From contig CAYVUI010000139.1 in assembly GCA_964454745.1 (NCBI GenBank), positions 1-9,934 on the forward strand: a stretch of 9,934 bases of DNA, read 5' to 3'. Position numbers and translations under genes: made by a program. This stretch comes from CAYVUI01 sp964454745 (lineage in GTDB: Bacteria > Planctomycetota > Phycisphaerae > Sedimentisphaerales > Anaerohalosphaeraceae). A model generated the notes under the pieces. The model was given only the letters and a program-made list of their open reading frames with translations, did not search any database and was not told where the DNA came from. Below are positions 1 to 5,890 of this stretch, in pieces; position 1 is the first letter of the stretch, and each line of letters starts with the position of its first letter.

Positions 1-59
1 TTATATGAGATTTAATCTTGACATGAATGATGCAATCTAAAATATGAAGTGCTTGAATT

Positions 60-362
60 ATGTGTACCACAAAAGATCATACAGACGACAAAGATGCCAT
101 AGCCCAGGGAATCATTCGCAACTTAGGCGATCTTCCCGCTGGGGCAATCATTAATGAAGAGGCTTTGGCAGAATTATTTGACCGTTGCCAGGTGTCAATA
201 AAAAGAGCTATTCGAAGAGGCGAACTGCCCCCGCCCGTTAAATTATTGGGAATGCCTGTATGGACCGTGGAAAGAATTCTGACTCACCTCAATTCCAGAT
301 TGGATGTAGCTCAAAAAGAGGAAGAAATGAAAAGAAAAAAGTTTGAAGATTTGGAGATATAA
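60..362 (+). CDS. Excisionase-like helix-turn-helix protein of the integrated element
   Basis: This gene encodes a 100-residue protein with no signal peptide or membrane segment. Residues about 30-80 read as a winged helix-turn-helix of the AlpA/excisionase/MerR-like type: a helix around NEEALAELF, a recognition helix around VSIKRAIRRGELPPPV, and a wing around LLGMPVWTVERI. The last 20 residues are highly charged and probably helical. It lies 76 bp upstream of a tyrosine recombinase on the same strand, the usual place for an excisionase or recombination directionality factor, so I infer that it controls excision or transcription of the element. The ATG at 60 is the only sensible start, but no strong ribosome binding site precedes it. 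It could instead be a plain transcriptional regulator of the element. The DNA is AT-rich like the integrase gene and unlike the genes to the right. Confidence 0.7.
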   Translation: MCTTKDHTDDKDAIAQGIIRNLGDLPAGAIINEEALAELFDRCQVSIKRAIRRGELPPPVKLLGMPVWTVERILTHLNSRLDVAQKEEEMKRKKFEDLEI

Positions 363-363
363 C

Positions 364-392
364 TTGCGCGGTAGTTTTTAATGCGCTATACT
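364..392 (+). promoter_or_regulatory. Candidate sigma-70 promoter for the integrase gene
   Basis: A -35 box TTGCGC (364-369, 4/6 match to consensus) and a -10 box TATACT (387-392, 5/6 match) are separated by 17 bases. They lie directly after the stop codon of the excisionase-like gene and about 46 bases before the integrase ATG. This would let the integrase be expressed independently. It is inferred from spacing and box match only. Confidence 0.4.
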
Positions 393-438
393 GATTGGGT
401 AATAATGTCCAAATTAACAACTTATTTTGAGGTGTTCC

Positions 439-1806
439 ATGGCAGGTGTCAGAAAAAAACCGCAATCTAACGGAAAATATCAAGGGTGGTTTACAGACTA
501 TAAAGGTGACCGAAAATTCTTTATCGGTACTAAAAAGAAAACAGAAACCAAGCATATGGCTGATAAGTTCGAAGACGAGCATCGCCAAGTCCGTTTAGGT
601 TATCGTCCTATTCCTAAGAGAGCAGATAAATTCCGAAACAAGCACGTTAAAGAAATTATTGATGCATATTTGGCATGGGGGCAAGCTCAGGGTGGACGGG
701 GAGGAAGACCCTGGGGTAAAGTTCATTTTAGAAAAAGAACCTCAATGTTAGAATGGTGGCAAGATAAACTGGGTTTTGAAGTAATGGCCGACCTGGAGGG
801 TATTCTAGCCAGAGTGGAAGATATACTTCGTAAGCTTCGGCTGGAAAACAGAAGCGGCAAAACCCTACAGAATTACGCCGAAGCTTTAAATAGCTTCTGT
901 TCATGGAGTGTCAAACGCGGATTTCTGAGATCAAATCCACTGCATGATCTTGAGCCATTTGACACAACCCCTCTTACAATCCGCAGAGCCATGACCGAGG
1001 ATGAAATAATGGAATTGTTTCAGGCTGCTCCTTTGGAAAGAAAACTGCTATACGCCGTTGCATTTACTACAGGTCTTAGAGCAGGCGAGTTACGTTCATT
1101 GACGGAAAATCACTTAGATGAAGAAAATTGTGGTTTGATATTGAATGCCGAATGGACAAAAAATAGAAAAAAGGGATTTCAACCACTCCCTTCATCTTTG
1201 TTAGTCAATTTGAAAGAATTTGCTGAGAGGAAGATCGCCAGCAGATTTTATGAAAAAAATTACCGTCGCTTTGAAGATATCGATATACCAGAAAACCCAA
1301 TTCTTTATGTCCCAAGCCACCCAGCCAGAGAAATGGACAAGGATCTTGAATTGGCAGGAATCCCTAAAACAACTTCTGCGGGCAAAATTGATTTCCATTC
1401 TTGCAGAGTTGCTTTCATCACCTTCGTCTTGGAAGCTGGAGCAACTGTCAAGGAAGCTCAAGTCCTGGCTCGGCATTCTACGCCGATCCTAACAATGAAT
1501 ACATATGCCCGTGCCAAAGACAGCAGACTGACAGATTTGACCGAAATGGTTGCTGAAAAATTATTCTTTGAGCCTGGCTCACAAATACTGCTTCCAAGCC
1601 CGGAAATTGACCAAAACAAGGATTACGACACTTCTCCAACAGATATAAACACTGTTGGTACAAAAGATAAACAGAAAAAACGTGCACTATGCGTGCATTT
1701 CGAGGAGTTAGAGGGGAACGATGAAAACATTAAGTCTTTGCATTGCAACACTTTACATCAATTTCAGGGCAATGGAGGCGGGGGGATTCGAACCCCCGTC
1801 CCGTGA
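439..1806 (+). CDS. Tyrosine recombinase (phage/genomic-island integrase)
   Basis: This is a 455-residue site-specific integrase that would catalyse strand exchange between the element's attachment site and the tmRNA 3' end. The full catalytic set is visible: Arg214 in GLRAGEL, Lys241 in the beta-hairpin, His320 and Arg323 in HSCR, His346 in LARHS, and the nucleophile Tyr356 in NTYA. Residues about 1-60 form a basic N-terminal segment. Residues about 65-165 look like the core-binding SAM-like domain, ending with helices around LQNYAEALNSFCSW. I chose the ATG at 439 rather than a TTG 12 bases upstream because a GAGG motif (429-432) sits 6 bases before it. After the catalytic domain comes a tail of about 75 residues. 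Its last ten residues, GGGGIRTPVP, are simply the antisense reading of the tmRNA T-arm and acceptor stem. The reading frame therefore crosses the attachment site, and the C-terminus would change on excision. The DNA is AT-rich compared with the host genes. Confidence 0.92.
   Translation: MAGVRKKPQSNGKYQGWFTDYKGDRKFFIGTKKKTETKHMADKFEDEHRQVRLGYRPIPKRADKFRNKHVKEIIDAYLAWGQAQGGRGGRPWGKVHFRKRTSMLEWWQDKLGFEVMADLEGILARVEDILRKLRLENRSGKTLQNYAEALNSFCSWSVKRGFLRSNPLHDLEPFDTTPLTIRRAMTEDEIMELFQAAPLERKLLYAVAFTTGLRAGELRSLTENHLDEENCGLILNAEWTKNRKKGFQPLPSSLLVNLKEFAERKIASRFYEKNYRRFEDIDIPENPILYVPSHPAREMDKDLELAGIPKTTSAGKIDFHSCRVAFITFVLEAGATVKEAQVLARHSTPILTMNTYARAKDSRLTDLTEMVAEKLFFEPGSQILLPSPEIDQNKDYDTSPTDINTVGTKDKQKKRALCVHFEELEGNDENIKSLHCNTLHQFQGNGGGGIRTPVP
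1773..1797. other. Probable attachment site (attL/attR) in the tmRNA 3' end
   Basis: This segment encodes the tmRNA discriminator base, the 3' strand of the acceptor stem and the T-arm. It is directly entered by an integrase gene that points toward it. Integration at the 3' end of tmRNA or tRNA genes, with regeneration of the gene end, is well known for tyrosine recombinases. Because the tmRNA is intact and the recombinase lies on its 3' side, the element should extend leftward from here. I found no second copy of this segment in the window, which fits a distal repeat beyond base 1. The exact crossover core cannot be set from one copy. Confidence 0.6.
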
Positions 1807-2120
1807 CATTTCCAGCTTGACGTCTACGTGCGTAGTCGATCGTTTAAATCTCGCCGCTGACAGCGCCAATCGACAGGCTATGCCAGAGGCCAGTTCGCTA
1901 ATTTTCGCCTCAGAGCCGCAAACAACTCTCCCTGGCTAGTCCGCTAGTCGGCGCCCTGCAAAACCCGCGGACGAAATCCTGCAGGACGGGTTGCTATTTA
2001 AGCAGCCATTTTATACTGGTATTCGCCAGTTAAAAATAGTGACGGATTTTATCCAGGCCAACCGTCATCCTGGGCACGCAGCCAAACCTTCTACCTGTCC
2101 GGTCGAAGCCGGTCGCCCCC
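1773..2120 (-). ncRNA. ssrA: Transfer-messenger RNA (tmRNA)
   Basis: This RNA rescues stalled ribosomes by trans-translation, first acting as an alanyl-tRNA and then as a short mRNA encoding a degradation tag. Read on the minus strand, it starts GGGGGCGACCGG and ends with the acceptor strand CGCCTCC plus discriminator A. The seven acceptor pairs are complete and include a G3-U70 wobble, the identity element for alanyl-tRNA synthetase. The T-arm is a perfect 5-bp G/C stem around TTCGAAT, and a tmRNA-typical stretch ACTACGCACGTAGA lies shortly upstream of it. The tag frame ends TAA at 1998-2000 and reads (T)GEYQYKMAA backward to 2027 or 2030; which codon is the resume codon is not certain. CCA is not encoded and must be added enzymatically. 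The gene is one-piece, 348 nt, of normal length. Its 3' end overlaps the end of the integrase gene on the other strand. Confidence 0.95.
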
Positions 2121-2152
2121 ATATCCACTTATTACAGAGCATCCAAACGAGG

Positions 2153-2181
2153 ATTATACATCCATTTCGACGGATTTGCAA
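2153..2181 (-). promoter_or_regulatory. Sigma-70 promoter of the tmRNA gene
   Basis: On the minus strand a perfect TATAAT -10 box (2153-2158) is preceded, with exactly 17 bases between, by a -35 box TTGCAA (2176-2181). Transcription would begin near 2146, leaving a leader of about 26 bases to be trimmed before the mature 5' end at 2120. A consensus-like housekeeping promoter suits an abundant stable RNA. Confidence 0.7.
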
Positions 2182-2272
2182 CCAAACTTTCCCCAAAGGC
2201 CCTAAAATCACGGATTTAACCGGTTGCCCTGCATATTTTGGAAAAAGGAAATGTAGAGTGTTGAGAGGTTAA

Positions 2273-2782
2273 CTACGTCAGCGTTGTATCCTCGGGGAAG
2301 ATTTCGTTATACGTCTCCGTGTCTACGCGTTTGGCGTAGTACTTTTCAATCGTCCTGGTTCCCTCTTCTTTGCAGGATTTGATCGAATTGCAGACCCCCA
2401 TTTTGATCATAACCAGCACCAGCAGGCACGCCGCGGCCGTAAGGAACGGCTCAAAGGCCGGGTACAGCTTCTCCACGCGGCTGATGTCCGATTTCTTTTC
2501 ACGCAGGGCGTCCGCCTTGGGGGCATACCGCAGCGAATGCGTCAGTACATCCAGTGCCTTGCCGTTGGCCTTGCCCAGCAGGCCCATCTTATACGGCTGG
2601 GTCTTGATCAGCATCATGGCCATTTCCACGCGGCTTTCCATGCACAGCCGTTTGCGGCATCGCGGGCAGTTCTCGATGTGGCTGTCCAGCCGCGAAATCA
2701 GCCGCGCCTTTGCCAGGCGGAACTTCCTTTTCAGTACCGTTTTTATCGAGAGCGAACGAGTTTTTCTGTTTAGTAATCTCAT
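2273..2782 (-). CDS. Membrane-anchored zinc-finger anti-sigma factor (ZAS type)
   Basis: This 169-residue protein is probably the anti-sigma factor of the ECF sigma factor encoded just upstream. Near the N-terminus it has His35-x3-Cys39-x2-Cys42 (HIENCPRC), the zinc-binding signature of ZAS anti-sigma domains, within a basic helical region. A single membrane segment lies at about residues 110-130 (around FLTAAACLLVLVMIKMGV) and leaves about 39 residues outside, including two cysteines (131 and 137). The expected topology is a cytoplasmic ZAS domain holding the sigma factor and a short periplasmic tail. The ATG at 2780-2782 is 4 bases after the sigma stop codon, with an AGGA motif 8 bases before it inside the sigma gene, which indicates translational coupling. 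The overall sequence is not one I can place in a named subfamily. The role is inferred from the motif, the topology and the neighbouring gene. No clear terminator follows before the ssrA promoter. Confidence 0.72.
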   Translation of the reverse strand: MRLLNRKTRSLSIKTVLKRKFRLAKARLISRLDSHIENCPRCRKRLCMESRVEMAMMLIKTQPYKMGLLGKANGKALDVLTHSLRYAPKADALREKKSDISRVEKLYPAFEPFLTAAACLLVLVMIKMGVCNSIKSCKEEGTRTIEKYYAKRVDTETYNEIFPEDTTLT

Positions 2783-2786
2783 TTTT

Positions 2787-3353
2787 TTAGTCCTGATGGG
2801 ATGAAGACATCCATTGTGACAGCAATTTTACGGCCTTGTGGCGATACACCCTCGCCGCGTTGGCCCGGATCCCCAGGATCTGCGCGACCTGCGAATACGT
2901 CAGCTCAGCGATATCCCGGAGGATCAGCACCTTGCCAAGGTGGTCGGGCAGCTGCGTAATGGCATCGCGAAGCTGCTGCTGGAGCTGTTTGGCGTCAAAG
3001 TCTTTGACCGGATCGCTGGTCGGCTGCTGATATTTTTGTGAAAGATCATCCTGGTGTTTCAGGTGTATTTTCTTGCGGCGGAGCATCGAGACGGCAATAT
3101 TCGACGCCGTCTGGAACAGGTAGCCCTTCGGATTGTCCGGTTTCATCTTGCCCGGCAGGTTCGCCAGCCGCAAAAACGTCTCCTGGTACGCATCGCAGAC
3201 ATCCTGCTCGTTGCCGAGGATCCGCCACAAAACCGTCACCAGTGCCGCCCCGTGGTCCTGCATGCACACGAGAACCCACCGCTGACTCTGCTCGACCGAT
3301 TCGAGCCAGGTCAGGTCTAATGACAGGTTCATTCTGGCGGAATTTATCGTCAT
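2787..3353 (-). CDS. ECF-type RNA polymerase sigma factor
   Basis: This is a 188-residue sigma-70 family factor of the extracytoplasmic-function class, having only regions 2 and 4. Region 2 spans about residues 30-97, with the core-binding helix DVCDAYQETFLRL (51-63) followed by a -10 recognition part with NPKGYLFQTASNIAVSMLRR. Region 4 spans about 125-182, with LPDHLGKVLILRDIAELTYS leading into a helix-turn-helix (VAQILGIRANAARVYRHKAV) that reads the -35 element. The chosen ATG at 3351-3353 has AAAGG 5 bases upstream; an ATG seven codons later is a weaker alternative. The gene is followed at 4 bases by a ZAS anti-sigma gene. It is preceded by a promoter-like element that also occurs, in mirrored orientation, before the secretion operon across the intergenic region. 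I infer autoregulation and control of that operon. The ECF subgroup cannot be named without a search. Confidence 0.9.
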   Translation of the reverse strand: MTINSARMNLSLDLTWLESVEQSQRWVLVCMQDHGAALVTVLWRILGNEQDVCDAYQETFLRLANLPGKMKPDNPKGYLFQTASNIAVSMLRRKKIHLKHQDDLSQKYQQPTSDPVKDFDAKQLQQQLRDAITQLPDHLGKVLILRDIAELTYSQVAQILGIRANAARVYRHKAVKLLSQWMSSSHQD

Positions 3354-3382
3354 GGCTGCCTTTCAAGCTCCTTTTGTATACA

Positions 3383-3410
3383 TGACGCCTCTAATGGTTA
3401 TATGTTACCC
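3383..3410 (-). promoter_or_regulatory. Candidate ECF-dependent promoter of the sigma/anti-sigma genes
   Basis: On the minus strand GGGTAACA (3403-3410) is followed after 15 bases by CGTCA (3383-3387). ECF promoters typically combine an AAC-containing -35 box with a CGTC-type -10 box at about this distance. The same half-sites with the same 15-base spacing occur in mirrored orientation at 3444-3471. Transcription would begin about 20-25 bases before the sigma ATG at 3353. Autoregulation of an ECF factor is common; here it is inferred. Confidence 0.65.
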
Positions 3411-3443
3411 GATTTTCGCAAAAATTGGAATTTTTTTATTTTT

Positions 3444-3471
3444 GGGTAACAATTTGCCCTCCAGAGCGTCA
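3444..3471 (+). promoter_or_regulatory. Candidate ECF-dependent promoter of the secretion/pilus operon
   Basis: GGGTAACA (3444-3451) and CGTCA (3467-3471) are separated by 15 bases, exactly matching the element facing the sigma gene. The two -35-like boxes are divergent, with 32 bases of AT-rich DNA between them. Transcription would begin near 3478, giving a leader of about 50 bases before the ATPase ATG at 3527. No better sigma-70 promoter is evident in this gap. Confidence 0.65.
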
Positions 3472-3526
3472 AATGTGCGGAAACACCGGGAAAAGGAGCG
3501 TTTTTCACGTTAAATAACGGATCATT

Positions 3527-4663
3527 ATGAAAAGCCAGGCAAAACCAAACGTTACCGAGCTGATTGACAATATCCTCACCGAGGCGGTGGAATTCGGCGC
3601 CAGCGACATCCATTTCGAGCCGACCGGGCCGGAAGTTCTCGTTAAGTACCGCCTGGATGGGGCTTTACGTATTGTCGAGCGGCTGCCCGGCGCGATGCAT
3701 GAGAACCTGATCGCCCGGCTCAAAGTACTGGCGAACCTGCTGACCTATCGCAACGACATCCCCCAGGAAGGCCGCATCGAGGGCGGCAAGACCAACGGCA
3801 GGGACGTAAAGGTAACCGATAAGCGGCTGGCGGTGTTCCCCACGATCCACGGCCAGCGGGCGGTTATCCGCATTTTTTACGAAAACCGCGACCTCATGGA
3901 GCTCGAAAGGCTCGGCCTGCATGAGGATATCGAGCAGTCTTTGCTGGATTTTACGCAAAAACAGGAGGGCATCCTGCTGTTAACCGGCCCCGCGGGCAGC
4001 GGCAAGAGCACCACCCTCGGCGCGGTGCTGCGGTCGATCCTCCAGCAGTTTCCCAACAAAAGCATCGTCGCCCTTGAAGACCCGGTCGAACGCGTGATTG
4101 AGGGGATCACCCAGGTCCAGATCGAGCCCAACCGCGAAATGACCTTCCCCGTCGCGCTGCGTTCGCTGCTTCGCCAAGACCCGGAAGTGCTCATGATCGG
4201 CGAAATCCGCGATGCCGAGACGGCAAAAATCGTGATCGAGGCCGGGCTGACCGGGCACCTGTTAATGAGCACCATGCACAGCGGAAGCTGCTCGGGGGCT
4301 CTGATCCGCCTTTTGGAGATGGGCGTAGAGCCGTACCAGGTGACATCGGGAATCTGGGGCATCCTGAACCAGCGGCTGGTGCGGAGGTTATGCGAAAAAT
4401 GCAGGCAAAAGACCGACGGCGAAGGCTATGAACCGGTCGGTTGCGAGGCCTGCCACAATACCGGCTATAACGGCCGGGTGCTGCTCGCGGAGATGGTCTC
4501 CATGGACAGCGGGATTCGCAAAGAGATCCTGGAACGAAGCGACCTCGAATCCATTGAGCGGCTCCTTGACGAAAAAGGCCACCGCCGGTTAATCCAGGAC
4601 GGCAAGCGCCTGGTGCGGGAGGGGGTCACCAGTGAAGACGAGATTAAAAGAGTATGCGGCTAA
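3527..4663 (+). CDS. gspE: GspE/PilB-family secretion ATPase, short form
   Basis: This 378-residue cytoplasmic ATPase would power pseudopilus assembly. The protein begins directly with the N2E-like domain (ASDIHFEP at 25-32, YRLDGALR at 41-48, PQEGR at 79-83). The catalytic domain follows: Walker A GPAGSGKST (154-162), Asp box ALEDPVE (182-188), Walker B VLMIGEIRD (221-229) and His box GLTGHLLMSTMHSG (240-253). Four cysteines in two CxxC pairs (289/292 and 306/309) form the zinc site typical of GspE and PilB. Usual family members have about 500-570 residues; the whole N-terminal N1E/MshEN region, which in GspE binds GspL, is absent, and no gspL lies nearby. The CxxC pairs argue against the retraction ATPase PilT. 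The start is fixed by an in-frame stop at 3515-3517; only a GGA 5-7 bases upstream serves as ribosome binding site. It is the first gene of a seven-gene operon. Confidence 0.93.
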   Translation: MKSQAKPNVTELIDNILTEAVEFGASDIHFEPTGPEVLVKYRLDGALRIVERLPGAMHENLIARLKVLANLLTYRNDIPQEGRIEGGKTNGRDVKVTDKRLAVFPTIHGQRAVIRIFYENRDLMELERLGLHEDIEQSLLDFTQKQEGILLLTGPAGSGKSTTLGAVLRSILQQFPNKSIVALEDPVERVIEGITQVQIEPNREMTFPVALRSLLRQDPEVLMIGEIRDAETAKIVIEAGLTGHLLMSTMHSGSCSGALIRLLEMGVEPYQVTSGIWGILNQRLVRRLCEKCRQKTDGEGYEPVGCEACHNTGYNGRVLLAEMVSMDSGIRKEILERSDLESIERLLDEKGHRRLIQDGKRLVREGVTSEDEIKRVCG

Positions 4664-4690
4664 ATGGGTATACATTTGAAGGTTTGAGAA

Positions 4691-5890
4691 ATGGCACTAT
4701 TTGAATATCGAGCATGTACCTCCGCCGGGCGGCTGATGACCGGAAGCATTGAGGCCGCGAACATGGACCAGGCCCGCCAGTCGCTCGAGGAGATGGACCT
4801 GCAGGTCACCGAGGTCGAAAAGGCCCGGGATAAAGATGACTCCAAATCCCTGGGCAAGAACGATTTTCTCATGTTCAACGAGCAGCTTGCCTCGATCACG
4901 AAGGCGGGCATCCCGCTGGAAAAAGGCCTGCGTGAGCTCGCCGAGGACGCGGGCACGCCCAAAATGCGAAAACTGCTCGGAGAGATCGCCGATGATCTCG
5001 AAAAGGGCACCCCGATCGAGCAGGCAGTGGAGAAAAACCGCCGCAGCTTCCCGCCCCTTTACGGCCTGATTCTAAAGTCCGGCATCGAAACCGGGCGACT
5101 GGCCGAAATGCTCACGAGTCTTAACCGCCATTTACAGGTTCAGCTTCGCACTCGCCGGATCATAACCCAGGCGTTTACCTATCCGGCTTTGGTTTTCGCA
5201 GTGGCGATTTTGATTATTACCTTTCTGCTGACAATGGTCGTGCCGACGTTCAAAGAGGTAATTATTGACATGGCAAACAACTGGACCGGGCTGCCTTATT
5301 TAACAAAATTGGTGTTCCGGATTTCCGACAATATCGGTTTGATCTGGATGGTGATTGCCATTGTCATCGCTTTCGTCTCGTTCCTTTATTTTTTGTCTGC
5401 TTCTACGAGCGATGGCCGGAAAATGCGAGAGCGCATGCTTGCCTCCGTTCCGATGGTAGGGCGGGTGTATAAGAACGGGCTGATCTCACGATTCGCTGAA
5501 TCCATGGCGGTGCTGGTCAATGCCGGGTGCGGCCTGGAGACTGCCGTCCGCCTGGCCGGGCAGGCCACCGGGAGTGAAATCCTCAAAAAGGAAAGCGACT
5601 TTATCGCCGAGCAGCTCGAACAGGGACACAATTTTCTCGAAGCCGGTTTTGGCTGTAAGCTCATTCCCCGGCTGTTTTTGTATACGGCCCAGTTGGGCGC
5701 CCAGCGAAATGAACTGCGAGAGAACCTAAAGAGCCTCGCTGAGATGTATTCCACAAAGACCTATTCCCTCCAGAACCAGCTCCAGACGCTGCTTTTGCCG
5801 TGTCTGGTCGTATTTGTGGGGCTTGTGGTGGGTTTCTTTGTTGCTGGAATTATACTGCCTATGGTACGAATGATAACGGTGCTGATGTGA
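4691..5890 (+). CDS. gspF: GspF/PilC-family inner-membrane platform protein
   Basis: This 399-residue polytopic inner-membrane protein would couple the ATPase to the growing pseudopilus. It has normal family length and layout. The N-terminal lead MALFEYRACTSAGRLMTGSI is characteristic of GspF. Two T2SSF repeats follow at about 58-180 (with FNEQLASITKAGIPLEKGL) and 262-385 (with FAESMAVLVNAGCGLETAVR). Membrane segments lie at about 163-190, 215-237 and 368-392. A GAAGG ribosome binding site (4678-4682) is 8 bases before the ATG, and the gene begins 27 bases after gspE ends. Its stop codon overlaps the GTG start of a second GspF-like gene. It is the conventional platform subunit of this operon and shows no missing element. 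Confidence 0.95.
   Translation: MALFEYRACTSAGRLMTGSIEAANMDQARQSLEEMDLQVTEVEKARDKDDSKSLGKNDFLMFNEQLASITKAGIPLEKGLRELAEDAGTPKMRKLLGEIADDLEKGTPIEQAVEKNRRSFPPLYGLILKSGIETGRLAEMLTSLNRHLQVQLRTRRIITQAFTYPALVFAVAILIITFLLTMVVPTFKEVIIDMANNWTGLPYLTKLVFRISDNIGLIWMVIAIVIAFVSFLYFLSASTSDGRKMRERMLASVPMVGRVYKNGLISRFAESMAVLVNAGCGLETAVRLAGQATGSEILKKESDFIAEQLEQGHNFLEAGFGCKLIPRLFLYTAQLGAQRNELRENLKSLAEMYSTKTYSLQNQLQTLLLPCLVVFVGLVVGFFVAGIILPMVRMITVLM

Noticed and set aside
18..46. Perfect TTGACA at 18-23 as promoter for the first gene.
   Set aside because: The best -10 match, TAAAAT at 38-43, is only 14 bases away, and at 17 bases the sequence is AATATG. The pair is too poor to call.
1681..1697. Direct repeat CGTGCA spaced by 11 bases near the attachment site, possibly an integrase arm site.
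   Set aside because: Only two 6-base copies inside coding sequence; chance is a sufficient explanation.
1721..1939. Open reading frame with GGFEPPSRDISS-like text reading into the tmRNA region.
   Set aside because: It is the antisense of the tmRNA in another frame, a well-known source of false proteins; it also overlaps the integrase end.
1991..2272. 93-codon open frame on the plus strand.
   Set aside because: It runs antisense through the tmRNA and its promoter and has no recognisable protein features.
3046..3366. Arginine/glycine-rich open frame opposite and within the sigma factor gene.
   Set aside because: It overlaps the well-supported sigma factor in another frame and has the composition of a shadow frame.
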